This document shows, piece by piece, positions 55,112 to 63,077 of a DNA stretch of 64,000 bases. Both the position numbers and the translations under genes were made by a program. This DNA is from Cohaesibacter marisflavi (GTDB lineage Bacteria > Pseudomonadota > Alphaproteobacteria > Rhizobiales > Cohaesibacteraceae), in the NCBI RefSeq assembly GCF_900115225.1, contig NZ_FOVR01000003.1:61812-125811 (forward strand). The letters are read 5' to 3'. Below the pieces are notes generated by a model, which was given only the letters and a program-made list of their open reading frames with translations, ran no database searches and was not told the DNA's origin. The number at the start of each line of letters is the position of its first letter. Position 1 is the first letter of the stretch.

Positions 55112-55126
55112 TGCGAATTGTTCGCA
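55112..55126. promoter_or_regulatory. Palindrome upstream of the iron-binding protein gene
   Basis: TGCGAA-TTG-TTCGCA, perfect 6-bp half sites with a 3-base spacer, lies 58 bases upstream of the start codon. It resembles the palindrome at 52131-52146. Candidate operator of an iron-responsive regulator; binding is inferred. Confidence 0.45.
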
Positions 55127-55142
55127 AAGTCAATCAAAAAGG

Positions 55143-55164
55143 CATAACAAAACAGTGTGTTATG
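55143..55164. repeat. Inverted repeat with CATAACA half sites
   Basis: CATAACA and TGTTATG are separated by eight bases. The same CATAACA/TGTTATG arms form the outer stem of hairpin 2 in the RNA candidate on the far side of the same gene (53743-53769). Whether the match is meaningful is unclear. Confidence 0.35.
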
Positions 55165-55450
55165 GAAATGAGCGGTCAAAATATTTTTAGAATTTTTCAA
55201 AACGCAGCCAATAAGTCACTTTAATTGTTGCCTTTCATTCTCATAATTTAGATACCGAATTCCCCTTATTTAATTGTTGAAAATTTGGCTCATATTTTTG
55301 TCGCGCCCTCTCTTTTCAACCCTAAGCTATGAATAAGACCGGGTGCATGCTCTGCGTCATATGCATGGACTTGTGGAAAGCTTGCACGATTTTCCATACC
55401 ATTGTCAGCCGCTTTGGGGTAAAGCTGCCCGCGACAGTTTGGAGATATCA

Positions 55451-56059
55451 ATGCCCGTAAAATCCGATGCCCCACGCGCCTGGCAACGCATGCTCTCTGG
55501 CAGGCGGCTTGACCTGCTCGATCCTTCCCCGCTCGATATCGAAATCGAGGATATCGCCCACGGCCTTGCCCGTGTTGCACGCTGGAACGGGCAGACCATC
55601 GGCGATCACCCTTTCTCCGTAGCCCAACATAGTCTGATCGTGGAAATGATCATGCGGCAGAAATTCCCGTCTCTGCCACTTGAAGCCTTGATGATGGGCC
55701 TACTGCATGACGGAGCAGAATATGTTGTTGGCGACATGATCTCGCCCTTCAAGTCAGCCATCGGCGCGGACTACAAGCGTATAGAAGAGCGACTGGAAGC
55801 AGCAATCCATATTCGTTTCGGTCTCGCTCCCCACCCCACGGCAGCCCTAAAAAAGCAGATAAAACAGGCCGATCGTATTTCGGCCTATTTCGAGGCGATC
55901 CATCTGGCCGGTTTTGGCAAAGTGGAAGCGGAGCAATTGTTCGGAGCGCCAAACGGTCTAAAAGAAGCCGAGCTTCCCATAGCGCCGTGGAGCACGGGGG
56001 AGGCTCAAGAGGCCTTTCTTGAGCGCTTTCACACATTGCGCAAAGCGCTGGAAGGATGA
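55451..56059 (+). CDS. HD-domain hydrolase (YfbR 5'-nucleotidase-like)
   Basis: The 202-residue protein has the HD signature: HPFSVAQHS supplies H60, and GLLHDGAEYVVGD supplies H86-D87; a third Asp lies in KQADRISAYFEA. This matches HD phosphohydrolases such as YfbR-like 5'-deoxynucleotidases, which act on nucleoside monophosphates. GGAG lies six bases before the ATG at 55451. Exact substrate unknown. Confidence 0.88.
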   Translation: MPVKSDAPRAWQRMLSGRRLDLLDPSPLDIEIEDIAHGLARVARWNGQTIGDHPFSVAQHSLIVEMIMRQKFPSLPLEALMMGLLHDGAEYVVGDMISPFKSAIGADYKRIEERLEAAIHIRFGLAPHPTAALKKQIKQADRISAYFEAIHLAGFGKVEAEQLFGAPNGLKEAELPIAPWSTGEAQEAFLERFHTLRKALEG

Positions 56060-56302
56060 AAGAAGCCAAGCGCCGCCCGGAGCGATGCGGATGCGTGAGA
56101 CGAAGGATCTGCGACCAAATGGTGAGCGCCCTGTAAGCGCACCGAAGAAGAAAAGCTGCTAGTCTGCTATGGACCCTCAAGGGTGATTTGTCAGGACAAA
56201 GAAGCACAGTCTACGCCTGACGCAAAGACACCCCGATCATGGATTGGAAAACCAGCACCCTCTCCAATATCAAGATCGGCAAAAAAAGGAACGGTCAGTT
56301 CG

Positions 56303-56812
56303 ATGCTCTATGTTTGCTCTCTATCCAAGCTTGAAAAGGTGGTTGACGATGTCAAAGCCTCCCACCTGGTCAGCGTGGTCAACCCCGAGATGGAGGTCGA
56401 AAGGCCGCGACGTATCGCCAAGGAGAATCATCTTTTTTTGGGCATGAATGACATCGCGGCGACCATCCCGGGCTTTACGCTGAGTTCAGAGCAGCAAGTC
56501 CAGCAAATGATCGACTTCTTTCGCCACTGGGACCGTAGCGCTCCGATGGTGGTGCATTGCTGGGCAGGCGTCAGTCGGTCAACGGCTTCAGCTTATATTG
56601 CAGCCTGTGCCTTGCGGCCCGAGCTTGACGAAATGCTGCTGGCGCAAGACCTGCGCAAAGCCTCTCCTCCGGCGACGCCCAACCGTCGGCTTGTGGAACT
56701 GGCCGATCATCTGCTTAGGCGCGACGGGCGCATGAGTGAAGCCATCAAGAGCATTGGGCGCGGCGCTGATTGCTATGAGGGCAATGTTTTTGCCATGCCT
56801 CACATCCTCTGA
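56303..56812 (+). CDS. Dual-specificity/tyrosine-type protein phosphatase
   Basis: The 169-residue protein has the Cys-x5-Arg active site C86-WAGVS-R92 in VVHCWAGVSRSTASAYIA, and a likely general acid region in FLGMNDI. It follows alphaproteobacterial proteins annotated as tyrosine phosphatase-like. The ATG at 56303 is chosen on homology; the only purine-rich box is about 12 bases upstream. The substrate may be protein, phosphoinositide or another phosphoester; not determinable here. Confidence 0.85.
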   Translation: MLYVCSLSKLEKVVDDVKASHLVSVVNPEMEVERPRRIAKENHLFLGMNDIAATIPGFTLSSEQQVQQMIDFFRHWDRSAPMVVHCWAGVSRSTASAYIAACALRPELDEMLLAQDLRKASPPATPNRRLVELADHLLRRDGRMSEAIKSIGRGADCYEGNVFAMPHIL

Positions 56813-56923
56813 GCGGAAACTGTTTTCATTCAAACCTCTATGCTGTAGTTATAAGATAATGCCGGTCTGTTGTGCTCGCTCTTGCGGCTACAACAGCTGC
56901 GTCACTGACAGCGCGAGGATATA

Positions 56924-58033
56924 GTGGATCAGGAAACCGACAACGCCTCAATGGTCTCTATCTCGGTCGGCCTCAATGCCGCCATTACTGCCGTGCGCGA
57001 CCTGACGCCGGTGGTTCTGGAAGTGCATCTGCCCCAGACCATGCATCACAAGCCGGGCTCCTCTTTTGCTGATCTGACGCCCGACCCAGCCCCCTCCTCC
57101 CCGAAAGCACCCAATTCGGCAAATCGGCCCTATGACTCGCAGGCTTCCTTGCCCTTCGGGCCGTTTGATCCTACCCGTCACCGGACGCTGGAAGCTGGCC
57201 TGCGTGGCTGGGTGCGCAGGCAAACGGGCTTGCGGCTGGGCTATGTGGAACAGCTCTACACCTTCGGCGACAGAGGCCGCCGGATGGAAGCGCATGAAAG
57301 CGACATACACGAGGTATCCATCGGGTATCTGGCGCTGACGCAACTGGCTGAGGCAACCGAAGACGGTCCGGGTGGACAGCTGGAGCAATTCGGCGGGCGG
57401 TGGCGCAGTTGGTATAGCCATTTTCCATGGGAAGACTGGCGCGATGACCGCCCCGCTCTGCTTGACGCCCAACTGATTCCGGCCTTGCGCAAATGGGCAG
57501 CCGTTGCGCCCGATGATGGCAACAAGCCTTTGAGCCCCATGCAGCGCTTGCGCCTGTCTTTCGGTATTGATGGTGCCGTGTGGGATGAAGAGCGCGTACT
57601 GGAACGCTATGAGCTGCTTTATGAAGCAGGTCTTGTGCCCGAGCATTACCGCGACCGGGGCATTGCCCCCTCCCCCGATGCGCTGCTCTTTGGCCAACCG
57701 ATGCAAATGGATCACCGGCGCATTCTGGCAACCGCCATTTCGCGTTTGCGCAGCAAGCTGAAATATCGCCCCGTGATCTTCGAGCTTTTGCAAGACAGCT
57801 TTACCCTGACCCAATTGCAAGAAACCGTGGAGGCCATTTCAGGCCGTCATCTGCACAAGCAGAATTTCCGTCGGCTGGTGGAACAGGGCCAATTGGTTGA
57901 ACCAACCGGAGCGACCTCTACACGCACGGGTGGCCGCCCAGCCAAGCTCTATCGCTTCCGCCGCTCGGTTCTGGTCGAACGCCCGGCCCCCGGCCTCAGG
58001 GTGGGCGGCAGCAGCAAGATGGATGCGAGCTAA
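56924..58033 (+). CDS. NadQ-like NUDIX/winged-helix regulator
   Basis: The 369-residue protein has an N-terminal NUDIX-like domain with a degenerate Nudix box region (TLEAGLRGWVRRQTGLRLGYVEQLYTFGDRGR). A C-terminal winged-helix region follows, ending TSTRTGGRPAKLYRFR. This layout is that of NrtR/NadQ-type repressors of NAD synthesis in alphaproteobacteria; the specific call is inferred. The GTG start has GAGG six bases upstream. The rnhB gene starts 10 bases after its stop, so the two are co-transcribed. Confidence 0.8.
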   Translation: MDQETDNASMVSISVGLNAAITAVRDLTPVVLEVHLPQTMHHKPGSSFADLTPDPAPSSPKAPNSANRPYDSQASLPFGPFDPTRHRTLEAGLRGWVRRQTGLRLGYVEQLYTFGDRGRRMEAHESDIHEVSIGYLALTQLAEATEDGPGGQLEQFGGRWRSWYSHFPWEDWRDDRPALLDAQLIPALRKWAAVAPDDGNKPLSPMQRLRLSFGIDGAVWDEERVLERYELLYEAGLVPEHYRDRGIAPSPDALLFGQPMQMDHRRILATAISRLRSKLKYRPVIFELLQDSFTLTQLQETVEAISGRHLHKQNFRRLVEQGQLVEPTGATSTRTGGRPAKLYRFRRSVLVERPAPGLRVGGSSKMDAS

Positions 58034-58043
58034 GGGACACCTG

Positions 58044-58751
58044 ATGATGAAGCAAGTTCGCGGCAAAGGAAAAGGCAAACAGGGCTCCCTGTTCGACATT
58101 GCATCAACCAGCGCAGGAACCGGAGCAGCCACCGGACCAGACTTCACGCTTGAAGAAGCGGCGATGAAGCAATATGGAGGCCTTGTGGCAGGCGTTGATG
58201 AAGTGGGACGTGGGCCTCTTGCTGGCCCAGTCGTGACTGCCGCCGTGGTGCTTGATCCTGATGCGATCCCTCAGGGGCTCAACGACTCCAAAAAATTATC
58301 AGAGGCCAAGCGGGAGGCCCTGTTCGAGGCCATCTGTTCCAGCGCCCAAGTGTCGGTTACCTCGGCCTCACCGCGCCAGATTGATAGCCTCAATATTCGC
58401 GGTGCGACGCTCTGGGCCATGGCGCGCGCGCTCAGTGGTTTGGCCATTCCGCCTGCCTATGCCCTGTTTGACGGGCGCGATGTGGCTCCCGCCTCTCCCT
58501 GCCCCGGCATGCATGTGATCAAGGGGGATAGCCGCTCGCTCTCTATCGCGGCGGCCTCTATCGTGGCCAAGGTGACGCGGGACCATCTGATGATGCGCAT
58601 GGGGCGCGCCTTCCCCGGCTATGGCTTTGAGACCCACATGGGCTACGGCACCAGAGCCCATCTGGAGGCCTTGGACCGGCTCGGTATCACGATCCATCAC
58701 AGGCGCAGCTTCCGCCCGATCTATGAACGGCTCGGACCTGACAACGCATAA
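58044..58751 (+). CDS. rnhB: Ribonuclease HII, RnhB
   Basis: The 235-residue enzyme removes RNA from RNA-DNA hybrids and single ribonucleotides. The metal ligands are D52-E53 in AGVDEVGRGPLAGPVV; DGRD near residue 145 and IVAKVTRDHLM complete the active-site pattern, ending with HMGYGTRAHLEAL. The start (MMKQVRGK) has AAGGGA seven bases upstream. A basic, Gly/Ser-rich N-terminal extension of about 40 residues is present, as in some Rhizobiales RNases HII. Confidence 0.95.
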   Translation: MMKQVRGKGKGKQGSLFDIASTSAGTGAATGPDFTLEEAAMKQYGGLVAGVDEVGRGPLAGPVVTAAVVLDPDAIPQGLNDSKKLSEAKREALFEAICSSAQVSVTSASPRQIDSLNIRGATLWAMARALSGLAIPPAYALFDGRDVAPASPCPGMHVIKGDSRSLSIAAASIVAKVTRDHLMMRMGRAFPGYGFETHMGYGTRAHLEALDRLGITIHHRRSFRPIYERLGPDNA

Positions 58752-58787
58752 ATGCGGCGCACAAAAGAAGCGTCAAAGAGGTGGGGC

Positions 58788-60773
58788 CTACCAGCCACCA
58801 CCGCCGCCGCCGCCTCCACCGCCGCCAGAAAAACCGCCGCCTGAAGAACCTGATGAGGACGAAGCTGGCGGAGTCATGGCGCTGGAGAGATCTGTGCCAA
58901 TGGCATCGGTGATTTGTGCCAGAGCTGCCGTCGGGTGGGCCGCACTATAGGCGCCGACATACCAGATCGGATGATAGGCCCGGGACGGAGGCAATTGCGA
59001 GAAGACCTTTTCCTCGAAAGTCTTGGACCATTTGCGTTCCACCCCGAGGGCAATGGCATAGGGTAGCAGATCTTCATAGAGCTTTGGCGTCAGTTCCGGC
59101 ATATCGGCCGCATTGGCCTCGTCCACCTGTTGGGCAACGGTCACCGTCATAAACAGCTTCAGCCCTTCGATCTTGTCCATCACCTGTCGGCCAAGCTGCG
59201 TGGGGGCTTTCATCCATTGATAGAAGCCCAACGATAGCAGCCACATGAAGAGGATCAGAAGCACTGGCGCTATGGCCAACTCACTCCAGAGGCCCGGAAT
59301 GATATTTTCCTGCCCAACAGCCAGCACATAAAGGCTTGTTCCGGCCAGTGCCGCCAGAATGAGCCCCTTCAAGGCATTCTCAAGCTTGTGGGGCAAAAGG
59401 GCCGTAACACCCATGAACAGGATGGTGAAAACAGCGCCTAAAAACGCCAAGACCATCACTTCCAGAATAGGAAATTCAAAAGGCGGAGCCCAAAAGCTTT
59501 TGAGGAGGAAGTATAGAGCGACAGAGACGACAGTGATCAGCAAGCCAATAAAAGAGCGCCCCATATTTTCGTGATAGTAGGTCTCGTCGGTTTCCTTATC
59601 AACGGCACTGGTGAAAGCCGACATGATTTTGCTCATCTGCTTATATTCCATGTCTGCCAGCTTGACTGTGTCACGCCCGTCAAACAGGGCCTTGAACAGA
59701 GCCTTCTCGCCCACCGGCAGGCTTTTGACTGCCGATACATGTCGTTTTTTGCCTGCCACCGTAACACCGGGCGCATCCTTGCGAATGATTTCGGCGCTCT
59801 TGCCGACTTCCCTGATTTCGATCAGCCCCTTGATCGCCATGGAGATCAGCGCTGCAATGAAGGTCTTCTGTTCGCCCTCTTCAAATTCTCCCATGCCCTC
59901 GATATAGCTGGCCATCGCAGGCGATATCGCCTCCGGCGCGCGGTAAAGAGGAATGATGGCACCGGCATCCGGGTCGCGCCCAACTTTCACCCACGAATAG
60001 ACAAGCCAGATAAAGGTGACGACGGCCCCGAACAGAACCACATAAAGCGGGCTATTATCAAGAAAGAGACCCACTGCCTGTTCGCTTTGGCTTGGTGCAG
60101 CGATCACACCCTTTGGCCAGGCGACGGCAACGGCCATACCCTCGCGGGGGGCAAATTGGCGAGTTGCTTCCAGGCTGATTGACCGGTCAGATTGATCCGT
60201 GACCGTGTAGCTGTTGCCCCCTTCGCCATAGCGGCCCGTATAGGCAGAATATTGCAGCACCGACGCCCCTTGAGGGAGTTGTACCGTCACGCGGGCCCGT
60301 TCGATCGGAAAAGCCCATTCGGTGCCAATGGCATTCCAGTAGATCTCGTCATAGTCATCAAAGAAGCCAATCGAGTCTTCGACACTGTAGGAAATTTCGT
60401 AGGTGTGCAGCCCGTGTTGCAACAGAACATTGGCATCGCCAATGCGCAGGCGGAAATACCGCCCCTCATGGCTTATCTGATAGGGTTCATCCTGCCCATC
60501 GCGGCGGACCGTGCTGACCTGAGGGTTGATATTCACATAGCGTCCATCCTCACGCCGATAGGTCTCCGGGATATCGCGCAGCAGGCCGCGTTTGATCTGC
60601 TCTCCCTCAACATACACTTCGATGGTTTCGGTAATATCGACGGAGCGATCCTTATTGACGCTGATAGCCACCTGATAGTCGGCAATCCTCTCTCGCGCCA
60701 GAGCATCCGCTCCGGAGCCTGCGAGCATGAGAAAAGCGACGAGAAGCAAATGAAGTGAGAATCGCAGTGGCAT
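58788..60773 (-). CDS. DUF2207 membrane protein with poly-Gly tail
   Basis: The 661-residue protein has a signal peptide (about 1-24) and a DUF2207 beta-rich domain with DGSVDITETIEVY-like sequence (DRSVDITETIEVYVEGEQIKRG). Membrane helices lie near 240-260 and 405-510. The C-terminus is SGSSGGGFSGGGG followed by a run of Gly ending in Trp. The Gly run lies within the last 20 residues and is typical for the family. AAGGGA lies seven bases before the ATG at 60773. The LemA gene directly upstream in the same direction is its usual partner. Function of the pair is unknown. Confidence 0.9.
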   Translation of the reverse strand: MPLRFSLHLLLVAFLMLAGSGADALARERIADYQVAISVNKDRSVDITETIEVYVEGEQIKRGLLRDIPETYRREDGRYVNINPQVSTVRRDGQDEPYQISHEGRYFRLRIGDANVLLQHGLHTYEISYSVEDSIGFFDDYDEIYWNAIGTEWAFPIERARVTVQLPQGASVLQYSAYTGRYGEGGNSYTVTDQSDRSISLEATRQFAPREGMAVAVAWPKGVIAAPSQSEQAVGLFLDNSPLYVVLFGAVVTFIWLVYSWVKVGRDPDAGAIIPLYRAPEAISPAMASYIEGMGEFEEGEQKTFIAALISMAIKGLIEIREVGKSAEIIRKDAPGVTVAGKKRHVSAVKSLPVGEKALFKALFDGRDTVKLADMEYKQMSKIMSAFTSAVDKETDETYYHENMGRSFIGLLITVVSVALYFLLKSFWAPPFEFPILEVMVLAFLGAVFTILFMGVTALLPHKLENALKGLILAALAGTSLYVLAVGQENIIPGLWSELAIAPVLLILFMWLLSLGFYQWMKAPTQLGRQVMDKIEGLKLFMTVTVAQQVDEANAADMPELTPKLYEDLLPYAIALGVERKWSKTFEEKVFSQLPPSRAYHPIWYVGAYSAAHPTAALAQITDAIGTDLSSAMTPPASSSSGSSGGGFSGGGGGGGGGGGW

Positions 60774-60902
60774 ATCTAAGTCCCTTTTCGGACAGCCGCA
60801 TCGGCGCAAACATATAAGGAAACGCACCTGGCAGCCCAAGTGCGACATGTCAGATCAATAGGCAACAAGAGCCCGCGCCGGGCTTTGCTGCGGATCGGAG
60901 AA

Positions 60903-61463
60903 TCAGAATTTTACCTGAGGTGTTGCGCGATCTTCTTCATTCTCAACCTCGAAATAATCCTTCTTGGCATAGGAGAAGAAGCCCGCAACGATGTTGGAGG
61001 GGAACTGATCGATCATTGTGTTGAGGTTACGCACGGTGCCATTGTAGTAGCGGCGGGCGAGCTGGATTTCATCTTCCACGCCGGAAAGTTCCTGCTGCAG
61101 ATTGAGGAAGCCTTCGTTGGCCTTCAGATCGGGATAGTTCTCGGCCACGGCCATGAGATTGACCAGGGCCTTAGAAAGATTGCCCTCGGCCAATGACCGC
61201 TCCATGGCGCCACCCTTGGAGGCATTGGCAGCACGGGCACGCATCTCTGTTACCTTTTCCAGCGTCTCGCGTTCATGGCCCATATAGCCCTTGACGGTTT
61301 CCACCAGATTGGGAATGAGATTGGCGCGACGTTTCAACTGCACGTCGATTCCCGACCAGCCCTCATTGACCATCTGTCTGGTCTTGACCAGTTTGTTATA
61401 GATGGAAATAGCATAAAGGCCCAAAAGAACCACGATCCCCAATAGGACCCAACTGATAGCCAT
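60903..61463 (-). CDS. LemA-family protein
   Basis: The 186-residue protein has an N-terminal membrane anchor (WVLLGIVVLLGLYAISIYN) and the LemA helical repeat with RRANLIPNLVETVKGYMGHERETLEKVTEMR. Then NLSKALVNLMAVAENYPDLKANEGFLNLQQELSGVEDEI and YYNGTVRNLNTMIDQFPSNIVA follow, the latter its most conserved part. The start is the second ATG (61463), about nine bases after AGGAG. It sits upstream of the DUF2207 gene; this LemA-DUF2207 order is common. Confidence 0.93.
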   Translation of the reverse strand: MAISWVLLGIVVLLGLYAISIYNKLVKTRQMVNEGWSGIDVQLKRRANLIPNLVETVKGYMGHERETLEKVTEMRARAANASKGGAMERSLAEGNLSKALVNLMAVAENYPDLKANEGFLNLQQELSGVEDEIQLARRYYNGTVRNLNTMIDQFPSNIVAGFFSYAKKDYFEVENEEDRATPQVKF

Positions 61464-61694
61464 GATCATGTCTCCTGTGAATTGGCCAGCCTTGCAGCAA
61501 ACAGGCCTTTATGCGGAGAGTAACCCAGATGGCACAAAGTGCAAGCAAGAGTTGACATGGAACACAGCAATTCCTGTGGCTCTCACTCTTTAGCCCAAGT
61601 CTTGCCCGAGATGGATGCAAGCATAGACAAGATGCTTTAGGATTGTTCCAGAGACCCGACAATCGAACTCGAAACAGTTAAGGGGTACCATGCC

Positions 61695-62783
61695 ATGACC
61701 TGCAAGAACAGACATTCGTTCTCTCTCTTGCGCGAGAAACTTATACTGTGGTGTGATGCCACTGGTGTAAGATTTTTTCTGGGGTTTACCTTTCTGATTG
61801 CTTTTAGCGCATGGTCCGCACCGTCTCTGGCCCAAACCGTTACAGAAGAAAAGCCCATGTTGCTTAGCGAGCATCCTTTGTCTGAGAGCCTTTGGCGTAT
61901 GAAGACCGGCAAGCGAGCGACGCCGGAAGTGCTTAATGATGCCATAGCCATCGCCGACTATCTTTTGCTGGGCGAGAAACATGACAATCCACGTCATCAT
62001 GCCCTGCAAGCGCACATCATAGATGAAGTCGGTGCGCTAGGCCGTGAGGCGAAAGTGGTTTTCGAAATGTTAGAGCCTTCTCACCAGCCCCTCGTGGATG
62101 CGGTAACCAGATTTGCATATCGCAATCGCGCGGCTGATAACGCCAATTTGCCCGAGCGCCTTGCAGCTCTGGGAGAAGACCTGCATTGGAACGATCGCGG
62201 TTGGCCCGACTGGAGCTCTTATCAACCCATTTTTGCCAGCGCGATAACCCACGCCATGCCGATCTTTGCAGGAAACCCTGAGCGATCAGATCTGCGCGCT
62301 TTGGGAAAGACTGGTAAGGTACCCGAGCGTCTTCGAGAGGATCTGAAATGGGACACCATCTATGACAAAGCTCAGAGCCAGAGCCTGACAGATGAATTGG
62401 TCGCAGCCCATTGCGGTATGATCAGTCGGGATGCTGTTGGCCCCATGATGGAGATGCAACGGCTCAAGGATGCGCATATGGCCCGCGCCATGCGCAGGAG
62501 CCATCAGGACGGGTCCCTCGCCATTCTTGTGGCAGGCAACGGCCACACCCGCAAGGATCGAGGCGTGCCGATGTTTCTGGAAGCAGATGCCCGCGTGGTA
62601 TCGATAGGTTTTGTCGAGGTCGCACGGGGAGAAGACAAGCCTTCGTCCTATGCTGCTTTTGACGCGGCCCTTTATGACTGGATCTGGTTTACGCCGCGGG
62701 TGGATGAGAAAGACCCTTGCGATAAATTCAAGGCCCAGCTTGAGGCGATGCAGACTGGCAAAAAGCAGAAAGCCGACCGATAG
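61695..62783 (+). CDS. ChaN-like heme-binding uptake protein
   Basis: The 362-residue secreted protein belongs to the ChaN/Tiki superfamily (haem-binding uptake). It has a membrane-type N-terminus at about 26-46 and the motifs YLLLGEKHDNPRHHALQ near 95 and VAGNGHTRKDRGVPMFL near 285, whose His, Glu and Arg residues line the heme or metal site. AAGGGG lies ten bases before the ATG at 61695. Some ChaN proteins bind heme pairs at the outer membrane under iron regulation; no lipobox is clear here. Divergent from lemA. Confidence 0.85.
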   Translation: MTCKNRHSFSLLREKLILWCDATGVRFFLGFTFLIAFSAWSAPSLAQTVTEEKPMLLSEHPLSESLWRMKTGKRATPEVLNDAIAIADYLLLGEKHDNPRHHALQAHIIDEVGALGREAKVVFEMLEPSHQPLVDAVTRFAYRNRAADNANLPERLAALGEDLHWNDRGWPDWSSYQPIFASAITHAMPIFAGNPERSDLRALGKTGKVPERLREDLKWDTIYDKAQSQSLTDELVAAHCGMISRDAVGPMMEMQRLKDAHMARAMRRSHQDGSLAILVAGNGHTRKDRGVPMFLEADARVVSIGFVEVARGEDKPSSYAAFDAALYDWIWFTPRVDEKDPCDKFKAQLEAMQTGKKQKADR

Positions 62784-63077
62784 GTGGCAAAGCGCGGCGC
62801 GCCGAACCGACAGTTATCCACGCAACTCATGGACGCGCCTGTCCAATATATAACCCAAAGATTGGTTCTGGCCCCTTCCTTTGCCCAGACCATTCAAATG
62901 CTATTTATCACGACAATACTTCGTTAACACTACCGCGTGGAATTACCTAGAAACACTAGAAATAATATTATATCGACGTGCCTATTAATCAGGCATTTAG
63001 GCATCCTTGTCATTTTTGCTTTTAATAAAAATCAAAAGACTTCGGGTCTTTTAAAGACTGTCAAGGAAACGCATGCT

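Larger units (their letters stand above)
55055..55450. other. Regulatory region upstream of the iron-binding protein gene
   Basis: This divergent gap of 396 bases is AT-rich in its first half. It contains two inverted repeats (55112-55126 and 55143-55164) within 110 bases of the fbpA-type start. No gene was seen. Confidence 0.5.
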
